Source: Callaeas wilsoni
Taxonomy: Eukaryota; Chordata; Aves; Passeriformes; Callaeidae
Assembly: GCA_013398955.1 (NCBI GenBank)
Contig: VWPU01006301.1
Location: forward strand, 1 to 64,000
Length of the DNA: 64,000 nt
Direction: 5' to 3'
Numbering within the stretch: the first letter of the stretch is position 1; each line of letters begins with the position of its first letter. This document shows positions 36,106 to 47,510 of the stretch, piece by piece. The notes under the pieces were generated by a model. That model was not told where the DNA came from, ran no database searches, and was given only the letters and a program-made list of their open reading frames with translations. The position numbers and the translations under genes are program-made.

Positions 36106-36469
36106 TATGTGTTCTGACATCTGTTCCCAAGGCAAGTACCATATCATCAATATGTTACCCACGTGTTAATTCCTGTCTCTATTTTGCTAGTGCCAGCAAG
36201 TCTGCTATTTATTTTAATTGAGAAATTCATACTCCTTTTTCCATGAGTGCCCAAACTATACTACACCTTATGGGAAGCTGCTTCTAATAAACATCTCATT
36301 CTTGATTTAAATCCTAACATCAAAGCAATTCTACCACCCTCAAATATGACAATGATGAGGCAAGCTCATAAGCTGACACCTCCTTGTGTTATGCCAAAAC
36401 CAGCTGTGACTACACTGCAATGAAATCACGAACCAGGAGGTGTCTGCACCAGCACTGCTCCACACGTGT
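36106..36469. other. Noncoding spacer, nothing recognised
   Basis: About 360 bases. A 12-base likeness to an LTR start (GCCAAAACCAGC near 36392) does not extend into LTR sequence and is rejected. Confidence 0.5.
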
Positions 36470-36830
36470 GTGAGTCAGTGTATTTCGGTACAAAACCATC
36501 AGCAGAAAGCAGCCTCAGTCAGAGTAAGCTGAGGGCAAGTTTGAGACAAACCAGAGGAAGAAGTTTTCCACACAACGCAAGCTGTGGAGCTTGTGACCAC
36601 ATGAGCTCAAAATGGGATTAAGCACTTTCACAGGGTCACAGGCTATTAAAATCTCCAGCTCAGAAATGGGCTAACCTGCCAGTCAGTGTTCTGTCAGGGG
36701 ATAGACCACTGAACACATGCCCTGCTCCCTGATCCCTTCCTTCCAGCCTTTGTTAGCAGTCATTGTCAGAGAGAACGTCAGTTTAGACAAACCTGTGCTC
36801 TCACCCAGTAGCATATCCCTTACATTTTTT
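36470..36830 (-). repeat. Possible degenerate LINE (CR1/L3-like) remnant
   Basis: Read on the minus strand, a segment near 36530-36600 gives ACAAGCTCCACAGCTTGCGT, then TGTGTGGAAAACTTCTTCCT, CTGGTTTGTCTCAAACTTGC and CCTCAGCTTA. This resembles the CR1/L3 3'-UTR phrase 'gtgaaaaaatacttccttttgtctgtttcaaacctgctgcctgctaatttcattgg'. The likeness is partial, the limits are guesses, and no coding sequence is recognisable. Confidence 0.3.
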
Positions 36831-39419
36831 GGTAAGATAGTAAGAATTGCTTTTTGGCAAAAAATTATTCCTTCTGGCACAATATAATGGTATAGTGCTT
36901 CTGGCACTGTGGCAGCTTTCAGGGAGCTCAGTACCCCTGCATGCTGTTTATGTTCCCGAGTTTCTTGTCCCCACTTACTTGCTAAAATATTTTATTTAGC
37001 GTGCACATCATAGCGAGCAGGACATTTGTTCAGTCCGATGTTTATTGAATGCTCAGGATGATTCTGTATAAATATAAGACATTAAGGTGAGCTGTCAGAG
37101 AGCCCCTGTGGAGCAAACACACACAGGTCCAACCTCCAGCCCCTCGATCCATCACCCCAGGTTAGCTGATATGATAAACAACGTAAATAGAAACGACTTG
37201 TTCTGAGCAATAGCTGTTAAACCAATAAACATCCAAAACTTTGGAGAAAAAACACTGCTTTTCCTCATTTATCAAACAAGACTCTGTATCTATTTTTTTT
37301 CCCCTTCTCTTAAACAAGTTCAGTTTGTAAAGATTGAAGGAAAACAAGACGTTCTTTCAAAACCCTTCTCTGGATCAAACCTCATTGGGTTTTGATGTCA
37401 ATGGTGCATAGAAGGCTGACCACTGCCAGCACAAGTATTTGGCAGCCAGGCTGTTACATAATACAATCCTGTCTTTCACAGGAGAGAGATCTCTGTGCTA
37501 CTCAATGTGCTAAAATTTAACCCACTGCTTTGCTCCATCCAGCCAAAACAACCTTGTACATTTTTCCATAGCACTAAATGATGGCTATTNAAAAAAAAGG
37601 AAAACTTCTGCTTGAAAAATGAAATACTCAGGAATACTAAAACCACATATAGATATTTATTTAAGGAAGTACACATTTCCCTTTCCCCATCTCTGACCGA
37701 AATCTGCTCTGAGAAGGGAGATGTTTATCCCAAAAAGCAAGAAGCGTATTTAAAAAACTTGTACACCTACTGCAAGAAATATACTAACAAAAATAAAAGA
37801 AGTGTGTTACTCTCAAACTGTGTCACTGCCTCATGTAAATGTTTGGATTCAGAACTCTGGAAACATAAAATGTTTTCCAAGGCTGTTTACAGTAAGTTTG
37901 AGTTTTCGGCTCCCATGAGTAGGAAGAAAAGGTCTAACTTCAACTTTTTTTCCAGAATGGTTTTTTAGCTGTTCCTGTGTACCCTGTGATGCTAACAAAA
38001 AACAGTATCAGCTTTGAGTGGTGTAAATCAGGGGCACTTTTAGTCCCATTCGTACTTTCTGCCAACAAACTGACACGGCAATTTACAGTGCCAGATGCTG
38101 ACAGGTGATATTCCCACTGAACCCAAGTTTTAAAAAACAAATTATCTTTTCTGAGCCCCAGTATAAAACAGCCCATATAATATCACCCAGCCATCCCTGG
38201 ACCAGCACCAATATCTTGTGTTCAGCTCATGAATACCCTCCAGCAACAGTGATATTAGCAAATCTGGGAAAGAGAAATCCCAGTTATGGGACTTACTGGA
38301 ACTGGAAGAAAGGCCTTCAGGATTTGCCCCATAGAGAATGAAATGGAAAGAGCCCAGGAGGCCCAGTTTTCACAGTCAGTTTACAGTCACCAATAAAGAT
38401 TACCCAATGGCACTCTCTCAGGGAGCTGGAGAAATACTTTGGAGATACAAATCCATACTCAAGCACGGAGTTAAGGGGAATTGTGGAGCAGAGCAGAGGG
38501 AAGAGACGTGTACTCCACCCCATGCTGAAGACATGAAGCATGATGTGACCAGCCATCTTTCTACTCTATGGGTAGTGCCAGGAAGAAAAAATCCTTCTTT
38601 TGGAAGCCCTGGTGCCAGCTGCTGCTGGAAGAAGAGTTTAGAGTCATAGGCATTCCTTTATGGAGTGTGGACACAGGTAGCCACAGACATCCAACGCACA
38701 TATTGTATAATGTCTATATTTGGTTGCATCCCCTGTCCTGGGCTCCTACAACAGCAAAGACTGATCCTGAAGAAGGGAAGAGGTCCACTGAGGCATTTAA
38801 GGAAACTTCTGTCCATAAGCCTTTCTGACAGGAAAGTCAACATGGGATTTATCATAGTGATTTATATAATCTGAATTATACATATCACTGAAGAAGGCTC
38901 TCCAACCACTGAGAGCAGAAGGCTCAGAGAAATCAGGGAGACCTGAGTCCCAGGAACTGAGCTCACCTCTGGGAACACACCAGTCCAAATGCCCCGGCTC
39001 GGAAACTGGACAAGCAAAGCACCATCTCCCAGTGGAGAGTGGCCAAGCTGGCCTGTGTCACTGGAGCATTCCCATTCAGAGATTGTGCTACCGCGGTGTC
39101 CAGCAAAATCTTCCTCAGCACAACCTGGAGATCATCTCTTGGTGCTCCTCCAAACCCCAGCTGAGCCCAGTATGTTTTTAATTGAGCTGTGTGTTTCATG
39201 AGTGGCCATTTTATTGTACACAGGGAGGAGTGAAACAGGGGAGAAAGTAGGTGGGAAGTATTATTTATTTAGCTTTAGGGAAATTTAGTTTACTTAGGAA
39301 TTTATCTTTTGTTTCCCTGAATCAGGAATTAATTAGCCCACATTACTCTTTTTGTTTAGATGTTGTGTGTTCTGCTTTGCTGGTTGGGAAGTGGCCTAGA
39401 GCAATAAACAAACACTTGT
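36831..39419. other. Noncoding stretch, one undetermined base
   Basis: No gene is recognised. Short frames such as 37612-37968 (plus, 118 codons) and 38338-38649 (plus, 103 codons) have no known domain. Position 37590 is N in front of an A run. I found no repeat family with confidence. Confidence 0.6.
37590..37590. other. Undetermined base (N)
   Basis: The only ambiguous base in the window, directly before an 8-base A run. It probably reflects a homopolymer or consensus-calling problem and is too small to be a scaffold gap. Confidence 0.98.
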
Positions 39420-39900
39420 AACGGTGCCTTGGAGCGCGATGGAAAACCTGGCGATACAAAGCAGCCAAAGAGGCAGATCAGCCCCAGGCTGGCGAGCGGG
39501 TATCACGCACATCCAAACCCCTCCATACTCCCCTTTCACACACCACGGTCCGCTCCACCGAGGTCCCAAATGACACATCCTACTCAGAGCACGTTCCCCA
39601 GGCCTCGTGCTGCAAAGGCTGCCAGTGCAGGATTTGGGGAGAGGACCGAGTCCCTCTCAGCTCCGGGAACGGCGCGGCCCCTGTGAGCCCCAACCCTGGC
39701 CCTTCCTCCAGCCTGCCCAATCCCTTGGAGGGATGATACAGCAAAAACCTGGCTCCCACCAAGTGTTGTTACAGCCAGAGAGCTCAGAGGTTTCTCTTGG
39801 CTCACTGGCTGACTTGTGTAACCAGGGTGAGGTGGTGTGGGGAGCACGAAGGACGAGAGGCCGGATCTACGGTGCTATGGGGAATGGAGGGGAGCTTAGC
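39420..39900. other. Moderately CpG-rich patch
   Basis: About 20 CpGs by hand count in 480 bases, clustered near 39430-39560, 39630-39690 and 39840-39875. It is weaker than the patch at 26280-26760. Open frames here (39429-39686, 39607-39990 plus; 39584-39847 minus) overlap on both strands and show no domains. It could be a decayed CpG island, an old GC-rich repeat or a regulatory element; I cannot tell which. Confidence 0.4.
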
Positions 39901-42120
39901 TGCGCTTTACTGGGTGTGAGAAACATAATTAACGGTTTGGAGTCACTATGGCTGTGCATGGACAAGAGCTGGGTTATGCAGAAACAGTGACTACACTGAG
40001 AGAGCTGTGGAACACCTCTGTGGGCAAGGGCATAAGGAAACCTTGAACCAACAGCCCCTGTGCAGGTTCCGTTCCTCTTCCTACTTCACTCAAAAGCAGT
40101 ACGTTTCTCCCCTATCTTCAATATTTTCTTGTGGTTTAAAGTTCAACTCATTGTACAGATCCCCACTGAAGCATTATTGATATTTTGAATAACCACCATT
40201 TCAATGCCATCTGTATGTGATTCCCTGATATTCACGGGCAAGAACCAAATTGCTTCGATTTTTTAGCAAGTAGGCATTTAAGGAGATCAATAGAGAAAGG
40301 CAGTACTTACTCAGACAAAGGACGCTGCTCTCTTATGACATGACCATTCTAAAAACCACACTGCCTGCCAGAATTTGCCACATTTCTGCTGAAATCAGAA
40401 TATTTATTGTCTTTTGATTATTACAAGTTTGCTTCATGCTCTTTCTTTGCAAATGACAGGAACTGAATAGCAATTTTATGAGAATCCCTTGATGCAAATA
40501 ATACAGCAGAAATATAATTGCATGTCATTCATGCTTGGATATTATTAAACTTCCATCATTAAACAGAGTAAGTCTTTATGACTACACATCTAAATGGGGA
40601 ACCATTTCAACTGCTCACAATATTTTATCATGCAAACGCTACAGGCTACATGCATCACTCGAGGTTAAAGCATGCTGAAGAGTATTCAAAAGCTTTGGTG
40701 CCTAAATCACTCAAAATGACCTGATGATGTATTTTAAATCTCACTGAAGTCTAACCTTTCTCAAATCCCCCTTTTTTCGCTCCTAATATCACATTACACA
40801 CTACTTCAGCCTACAGACATGTTAGGCCTGAATTTTAAGTCATGTCAAGAACAACTCTGATCAACTTACAAACATCTATGACCACATAAGAGGGCTTTTT
40901 GCATGTAAAATATTGCTTGTTGGCTGAACTTACCAACTTCCAGAAACTTCGGACCACCAACAGAGTCCTCACTTACCCATAAAATAGAAAATATGGCTTT
41001 GGACTACATTTAAAAACCACATGACACCTTTGGTACTCACATCCCAGTTTGGCTTCCTTGCCCTTGTCTGCAAATATATGAGAGGTTAAACTCAAGACAT
41101 TAATTTAAACCCTCTGACTTCCCTATGATTTAGGAAGAGCTGAACAATGCAACCCACAGGTATGTTAGCTGAGCATGAAGGTACTGTGTAAGCAGTCATG
41201 TTCTTACTACTTCCTGGTACTTGTTTTCCAGATAAACAAGCTGATAGAAATGACCAGACAAGAGCATTTTCAAACTACTGTTCCATTAAATCACCCAAAT
41301 ACTGCAGAAGCACTTTAATTAACCACCGATTCATTCTTTGCATTCTTGAATTTGGACTCCTTCTCTAGACATGTCCCCTTATAATTATTAGATATGCCAT
41401 TCTTCTTTGCAGATAGGATGTTCAACTGTATACACATCGAATACATTCATATCCCAGAAAATCTACCCAGAGACAGCCTTTGCCTCTAGCAGCTCCCTCA
41501 GAAGCTAGAAACCAGGTTTTCAACTGGTCCACAGGCACCATAATTTACGAGCCATTAGTTACATGTACCTCAGGACAAAGAAAGCCCTGCAAAATCATCC
41601 TCCTCCTATTTTTTTCTTTAAGGAAACTGTTTGATTTAGTCCTAGTTTTATGGGGAGGAAAAAAAAATCACACCTAAAGAAAGGTTAGCAATCAAGGCTT
41701 CAGGCTGGAGGCAGATTTGACCTGCACACGAGCAGACATTTCTGCAGAAGTCTTCAGTGAAAAGACTGATAAAACATCCAGTTCGACCAATATATGAGGG
41801 ATCAAAGCAAGATCGTTGGAGCTTAAGTGATTTGCCATTAGAACTCAAGCTGGAAGCTCAGTTTCTTCGAGCTTAACAGCCTCTAGAGACTGAGCAAAGA
41901 TCTCTGTACTGCACACTCAGCACATGGAAATGCTCCCCAATGCTCTGCACTGGGGACTGAAGGGGTGCCAGGACTCAGCCCTTCTTGCCCACACAGAGAA
42001 TCTCCTGCTCCACCCTGAGAGAGAAAAAGATGTCTCAATAATTCATGAGTGCTAAAAATAAACTCAAAATTAAATAAACAGTTTATCAGGTTGGGACATT
42101 TTGTGCTACAACAGACATTT
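39901..42120. other. Noncoding stretch, nothing recognised
   Basis: About 2.2 kb of AT-leaning sequence. There are no open frames of note between 40000 and 41480, where stops are dense on both strands. No repeat family is recognised. Confidence 0.6.
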
Positions 42121-42122
42121 TC

Positions 42123-42138
42123 TTTTTTTTTTTTTTTT
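42123..42138. repeat. Poly-T run (16 bases)
   Basis: Sixteen consecutive T residues preceding AAAGC. It is not preceded or followed by a recognisable SINE or processed pseudogene, so I treat it as a simple repeat. Confidence 0.9.
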
Positions 42139-42989
42139 AAAGCTTCATTTGGCAGAGCAGCTCATTTCCCAACACAGCCCAGGCACCCTGGGTTACTTCA
42201 GAGACAATGTAAACAAGCCAAGTTTTTCAGATTCGCAAATTAGCTACTGCACACGTTCATGTAGCATTTGCAGAACAATTTCCCAACACGTACATTTGTA
42301 CCAAGAGCCTTAATGTCCCTGTGGTGCAGAGTGATTTATATCTGAGGCGTGTGTGCCTGATTCATGTTGCCCGCCCAAAGAGGCTGTGGTATACACCATA
42401 TATCAATTCTCAGGCTTGTTTTCTTTTCATTTTCTCTATTAAAAAATTAAAGAATATTAATCAGGGAGTAAAGAAATGCAATTTGCCAGTCTCACAGATT
42501 TTTCACAGTGATTTGAATAAATCAAATCACTATTATAAAAGGGCCAAGATCAAGAATAACTATTGCATTAGAAAACATTGCTCTGAATCTGAAGCAACTA
42601 ACAGAATAGCCTTGGATCTTGACTCTTTCCTTTGAATACAAGCTGTACAGAAGCAGCTTCAAGAAATTAGCTCAAGCAGTGAATTGTCTTCCTGAAAATA
42701 TATTGAGCAGCAACTTTTTTATATAACAGCTGGATATTTACAGCTTTGTAAAAACACCACAGTGACCCATACTGTGTCTGGCCCTTGCATGGGACAAGCA
42801 CAGCTGGAAAAGGAAGACACAAGGAGGTGGCAGCATTGTGCATCTTGTTCAAAATCTAAAGATGATCACAATTCTTCTGCTGAGGAATGTTAAAGCAAGG
42901 GCTCTGCCTACATGGGACGTTCAAAATCAACTCATGTGCACGTACAAGCAAGCATTGCATGTTCTTATCAAGGGGACGCCAGATTTAAA
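42139..42989. other. Noncoding stretch, nothing recognised
   Basis: Frames such as 42321-42635 (plus, 104 codons) have no known domain. No repeats are recognised. Confidence 0.55.
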
Positions 42990-43125
42990 CACTCCTGAGT
43001 TTTGGGAAAGTCTGGATGAAAAACCACATGGCTCAGGTCCACTTCTCACTGCAGCCAAGTGCCCAGTCCTGATCTCATTGAAAACAATGGCAAACCTCAT
43101 GGAGAACAATCCAGGTCATAACTAA
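42990..43125. repeat. Possible ancient amniote interspersed repeat
   Basis: The phrases TCCTGATCTCATTGAAAACA and ATGGCAAACCTCATGGAGAA (about 43066-43107) resemble a very common phrase in reptile and bird old repeats: 'ctgatctcattgaagtcaatggcaaaactcccattgac'. I cannot name the family. Similar weak matches occur at 44030-44115 and 60045-60130. Confidence 0.35.
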
Positions 43126-44029
43126 CCAACTGTCTCTCATTTTTCTCACTACGTAAGCTCTTATTTTTACTATTATACCTGACTAGACTCTCCAAGTTGT
43201 GGGTTTTTTCCCACCCTGATCTCACTTGAATGATGTCAGACAGGGAGGTAGGGAGACAAATACAGAAATGTGGTAAATGACAAAGCTGGAACCAGCACAT
43301 CCAAGAAATAAACATAATAAGTAGATACAGTGCCAAGGCTGGATACAGCAGCTGAGGAAAAATGGGAAATGTAAAAGTTTCTTGGCAAGGGCACATGGAT
43401 TCATCCAGCTGAAAGAGGCACATTCCAGCCCACACCATTGTAAGCAATAATCGATGTCTCCCTTGAGAAAATACAGATGTTTGTAATTTTTTTGATTTTT
43501 TTTGACTGCTCAAATGAAATAACCTTGTTGTCTTGAAAAATTCCTCTAGGACTTGGTATTGCGAATGTTACTTCTGTACAAACTGTAAACTGCTGATTCA
43601 AACCAAACACAAAATTACATACAGGACAGTTTTGAAATGCATTCTAATAATAAAAATGTACTTGAAGATTGACTGATGATAATGAATTAAAAATTTATTC
43701 AGGCTAGAGAAGATGCAATTAATAATAATAACAATAACAAAGACTGCAATCAGATCTTTTTCTTGTCTGCAAGTGTCCTCCTCCTCTTCGTCATCTATTT
43801 CAGAAGTTTCTTTGCAGAAATGATTCTCATGAATACTGAAAAAATATTTTAATTCTCTTATTTTAATTGAGCGGATACTTCAGTAACTTAATTGTCTTTT
43901 AATCAGATATTGCTGATTTACAGGAGTGTAAGTGGTTGAAGAGTACAGTCATCACATTCTTAGAGAGGCTTACTGAATTTGGCACCAAGTCCTGGCAACT
44001 GCCATGATCTCAGCCAGAGAAGTATTTTA
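43126..44029. other. Noncoding stretch with small AAT/AAC repeat
   Basis: The minus-strand frame 43097-43513 (138 codons) has hydrophobic patches but no recognised family and no conserved motif, so I do not call it. A short imperfect ATA/ACA repeat lies at 43717-43740. Confidence 0.55.
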
Positions 44030-44115
44030 ACTGAAAAGGCCCAATTCTCCTCTGCTTTATTTACATAAAGCATATGGTAACTGTCAACTTCAGCCCTTCT
44101 GATTTTCACATCTTC
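44030..44115. repeat. Possible ancient amniote interspersed repeat
   Basis: AAGGCCCAATTCTCCTCTGC, then TTTATTTACATAAAGCATAT and AACTTCAGCCCTTCTGATTT recall the recurrent old-repeat phrase 'ggccagattctcctctcatttacactggtgtaaat...gacttcagtgg...ctgatttacac'. The identity is weak. Confidence 0.3.
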
Positions 44116-44816
44116 TTGGGGATATGGACAGCTGTGTGCTGGGAAAATACTTCAGGTGAAAAAGCTTCAGTGCTCAAATACATTTTATTACACAAGTTTT
44201 CAGTTTTCATATTTAATCTTTCTCTACATTAACCAGAAGCCTGATTTGATTGTTCTTCTCTTTTTTGCCATAGCTTCAGTCAGCCTCCTGGCTGAAAATC
44301 AGCCTTTAGCTTTTGTCTAGCTCTGGGGAAGATGATGAGTTGGGAGAATTTAAAATACTTCTTCACAGAAGGGCCCAAGAGTCACCACTCAACCTGTCAG
44401 GCTCAGAACTGAACCCCAAGGCAGTTGCTGGGGACAAATGTCAAATCTCTGTCAATCTGCTGGACACCCTCCTGGCTTTGCTGAACACTGACAATTCACA
44501 CTAGCAAAAACCCAGCCCAGTATTTCAAATATGTCCATCATTAACCCAGAACCCTTAGAGAAGGGTTAACCTCTGAGTCCCTGGAGATGAAAGACACCTT
44601 CTACAGATCAGAGCACAACCATCAAGAATAACAACATGTCCCTTCCTGTATGGGATCATCACCCAGCAATGAAAGCACACACTCTTCTACAAATAGATTC
44701 TAGTCCTTTCTTTGAAGGGGCCCTTAGCAGGATAAGGTGTCAGGGAATTACCCAGGTAGCTTATAAGAGCTTTGTGTAATCTTCTTTAGATATTCCATGT
44801 TCTCTTTTACTTGCAG

Positions 44817-44855
44817 AAAGCAGCTTCTTAACAACAGCTAGACAGGAGGATGCAG
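44817..44855 (+). other. Weak candidate microexon (39 nt)
   Basis: The segment is flanked by a pyrimidine-rich acceptor (TTCTCTTTTACTTGCAG) and a GCAG/GTGAGC donor. It is open in only one frame, with two leading bases and one trailing base, giving SSFLTTARQEDA. The 36-nt segment at 48904-48939 has the same phase and also opens in that frame alone, so the two could be joined through a GAT codon. No protein family is recognised. Chance remains the default explanation. Confidence 0.18.
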
Positions 44856-45741
44856 GTGAGCAGAGGTGGTTTTTCACAACGCCCTTCATTATCTGCTTCA
44901 AGCAGGTTTCAGTGTTTAATGTTTTTTACCTGAACATTTCTCTGACAGTTCCTCAGTGACCTCCTTGGTAAACAATTCTGGTTTTTAATTGATCAAAGAC
45001 TTAAAAGCTTTTCAAGATTTCTCACTTAAATCTACCTGTGTTTAATTTCACAGTGTAAGTCTTTGCATACATCACCTATGTCTCTCTCAGACATCATCTT
45101 CTCCTGGCTTTAGTTTTTTTCCACTCTCAGTTATTAATGTCTCAGTTTTCCTCCTAAGCCTTGTAGGGTATTAAAATTTGCAATTTAAGATGCACTGTAA
45201 AAATAAGACCACTCCTTCCTGCTAAGAGGACACATGGTTTATTGTTTTCTAAGCTCTGCTGTGTCAGCTCCTCCAACCAGCAATTATAGAATTGAAGCTG
45301 CCAAGGTTGGTAAAAGTCACTTTCTTACTAGCATCTAATTATCTACCAGTAGATCTGGGTCCAGCCTTCAGTGCCATTGAACACATATGTATGATATTGG
45401 CTAGGGCAAGCAGAAAAGTCATGATTTCATTTTTAAGGAGTCTTGTGAATAGAAATGGAGAAAGCGTTGGAAAACACAAGGAAAGCAATTAAAAACCTAA
45501 TGCAAACTTTTTGTATTGCCAGAACCCATCCCCTCCAAAGCCTTTCACTCCACACATCATCCATTATGTCTAACAGACTCAATTTCCATGCATGCTGCAA
45601 TGTCCCACTGGTGTAAGCTCTCTGAACTGGGAGTGCTCTTGAGTGTGGAGCTACATCCACTCTTTCCTTCATCTGTATAAGTGGAATCAGTGAGTTTCAG
45701 AGTGTTTTCCTAACAACATCTCCCAAAATAGCACTCTGACC

Positions 45742-45811
45742 TGACGTAACAGGTATCTGTTCTCTCTGAAGAAGACGGACAATTCAGAGGACGTGGTCGC
45801 GCACACAACAG
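45742..45811 (+). other. Small CpG cluster with CRE-like site and splice-flanked segment
   Basis: Five CpGs fall within about 60 bases in an otherwise CpG-poor region. TGACGTAA at 45742-45749 matches a CRE/ATF-type site. From 45772 to 45811, a 40-nt segment lies between a TGTTCTCTCTGAAG acceptor-like tract and a CAACAG/GTAACT donor, open in all three frames. Its length would shift the frame if it were placed between 44817-44855 and 48904-48939. CpG retention may mean constraint or low methylation; I cannot decide. Confidence 0.2.
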
Positions 45812-46809
45812 GTAACTGATCTGTGTGATTCCCTGGCAATGCAAGAAGTTTACAAAGGCTCAGTGGAAGTAATTTACTTGGGAAAGATCCATTGAGGGTT
45901 ACTAATTAGACTATCCACAGAAGGCTCATGCCTCAGGGAAAAAGAGTTGTGCATTAAAAGATTGCCTTGGGCAGAATATCGCGTGTGTTTGTCCTGTTCC
46001 TGATCTTCCCTGAGTATGCACTTGGGCACCGTTAAAGATGGGGTATTAAGCTGGAGGCCCTTTGGCATGTTCTCAGCACAGCTATTTTTATGACTTTTAA
46101 AATTATGATGATATATGTAAGTATATCCAGTGCTGAGACAGCATATAGAAAACTGCAAACACACTGGTTTGTACCAAGGATCTGCATGAGAACAGGCATG
46201 GGAGGTCCTTCCTGGTTCCAGTTTCCTCCCAACCTGATAGAGCAGTGGTTTTCAAATAGGACAAATGGGACTACCTGGATATCATCACATAAGGGAACGA
46301 CTCCAAATTCAGCACAAAAATGCAGCAGTTTCATTTACCTCTGGCATGTTTACTCAACCAAGGCTAGGAAACCCTGTCTAAGAAACCAGAATGACAGAAC
46401 AGAGGCCCCCTGCACGAACAGGCTGACAAGCTTTGTTAGTCGCCTGAACTGGATGTACTTTCCCTTGGTTTTCCTCCACAGAGGAGTATCAGAAAGTAGG
46501 CAAAAAATAAAAGCTTCACAGAGTCTGTCAGAGCACCCTGCCCATCTGTGTACATGCTCTCATTTTCTTTAAGGGCCATTTCTGTCCCTTGCATGCAGCA
46601 ACATCCCATGGTATTAATGTCTCTGTCACCTTAGTTCACCAGGAAAAGAGGAATTAACCCAAAATCCTCTGAAGTTGATTAAAAGTCTTGTAAAGGGACT
46701 TTGAACGAAATCCTTAGCCACCTTCAATCAGTTCTTATTAAGTTATACCATGCTGGTTGGCTGCTGCAGAGCTTTCCTTCATGGATTTAAAACTTTCAGA
46801 TCATAACTC

Positions 46810-46880
46810 AGGAGTTAAAATTAAATATTAAAATTAAAAAATTAAAATTAAATTAAAAAATTAAAAAATTTTAAAAACTA
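46810..46880. repeat. AT-rich low-complexity tract
   Basis: Repeated TTAAAATTAAA and TTAAAAAAT units for about 70 bases, directly next to the 3' end of the CR1 element (46905), with about 25 bases between them. Confidence 0.9.
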
Positions 46881-46904
46881 CTATTCAAGTAGATAGTGAA
46901 CCAC

Positions 46905-47510
46905 CATAGAATCATAGAATGGTTTGTGTTGGAAAGGACCTTACAGATCATCTAATTCCAAGCCCCCTGACATGGGCAGGGATGCTTTTCACTAGGTAAG
47001 TGTTCAGAGCCCCATCCAACCTGCATTTGAACACAGATGGGGCATCTTCAGATTCTCTGGGCAACCTGTGCCAGTGCTCCACTGCTCTTTGAGTAATGAT
47101 TTTTTTCCTAACATCTAAACTTACCCTCTTTCAGTTTAAAACCATTTCCCCTTGTCCTGTCATTATCTGCCCATATAAAAAAAATTCTCTCTCCCTCCTT
47201 TTTATAAGCTTCTTTAAGGTACTGAAAGGCCACAATGAGGTCTCCCTGGAGTCTTCTGAATGAGCCCAGCTCTCTCAGTTTGTTTTCACGAGAGAGGTGA
47301 CCAAGCCCTCTGAGCAACTTCATGGACCCTTCTGGACCTGCTCCATCAGGTCCACGTCCTTCTCATGTTGTGGGTCCCAGAGCTGGACACTCCAGGTAAG
47401 GTCTCACCAGGGTGGAGTAGAGGGGCAGAATCACCTCCCTCTCCCTGCTCGTCATGCTGCTCGTGAGGCAGCCCGGGATGCTGTTGGTCTTCCGGGCTGC
47501 AAGTGCACTG
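46905..47510 (-). mobile_element. CR1 LINE retrotransposon, 5'-truncated
   Basis: The plus strand begins CATAGAATCATAGAATGG, which is the reverse complement of the ATTCTATG octamers closing bird CR1 elements. GATCATCTAATTCCAAGCCC, CCTGACATGGGCAGGGATGC and CCCCATCCAACCTG follow, and then antisense versions of 'GAGACCTCATTGTGGCCTTT', 'CAGAGCTGGGACCCACAACA' and 'GAGCAGGTCCAGAAGGGTCC'. The order is collinear with the last about 600 bases of CR1, covering the extreme 3' end of the pol reading frame region and the 3' UTR. No reverse transcriptase motifs remain, so the copy is dead. A minus-strand frame at 47346-47564 lies inside it and is not a host gene. It matches CR1 much better than the copies at 5471 and 15300, so it is younger. 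Confidence 0.92.

Larger units (their letters stand above)
44116..46809. other. Noncoding stretch with two weak splice-flanked segments
   Basis: No gene is recognised. It contains the candidate exon 44817-44855 and the CpG-bearing segment at 45742-45811, listed separately. The plus frame 46090-46572 (160 codons) is the longest in the window; it has no recognisable domain and overlaps a 100-codon minus frame. I treat both as chance. Confidence 0.55.

Noticed and set aside
36388..36405. GCCAAAACCAGC as the reverse start of another ERVL-type LTR.
   Set aside because: The neighbouring bases do not continue into LTR sequence on either side.
46090..46572. A 160-codon plus-strand frame as a gene.
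   Set aside because: It is the longest frame in the window but has no recognisable domain or promoter context, and it overlaps a 100-codon frame on the other strand. Frames of this size are expected by chance in 64 kb.
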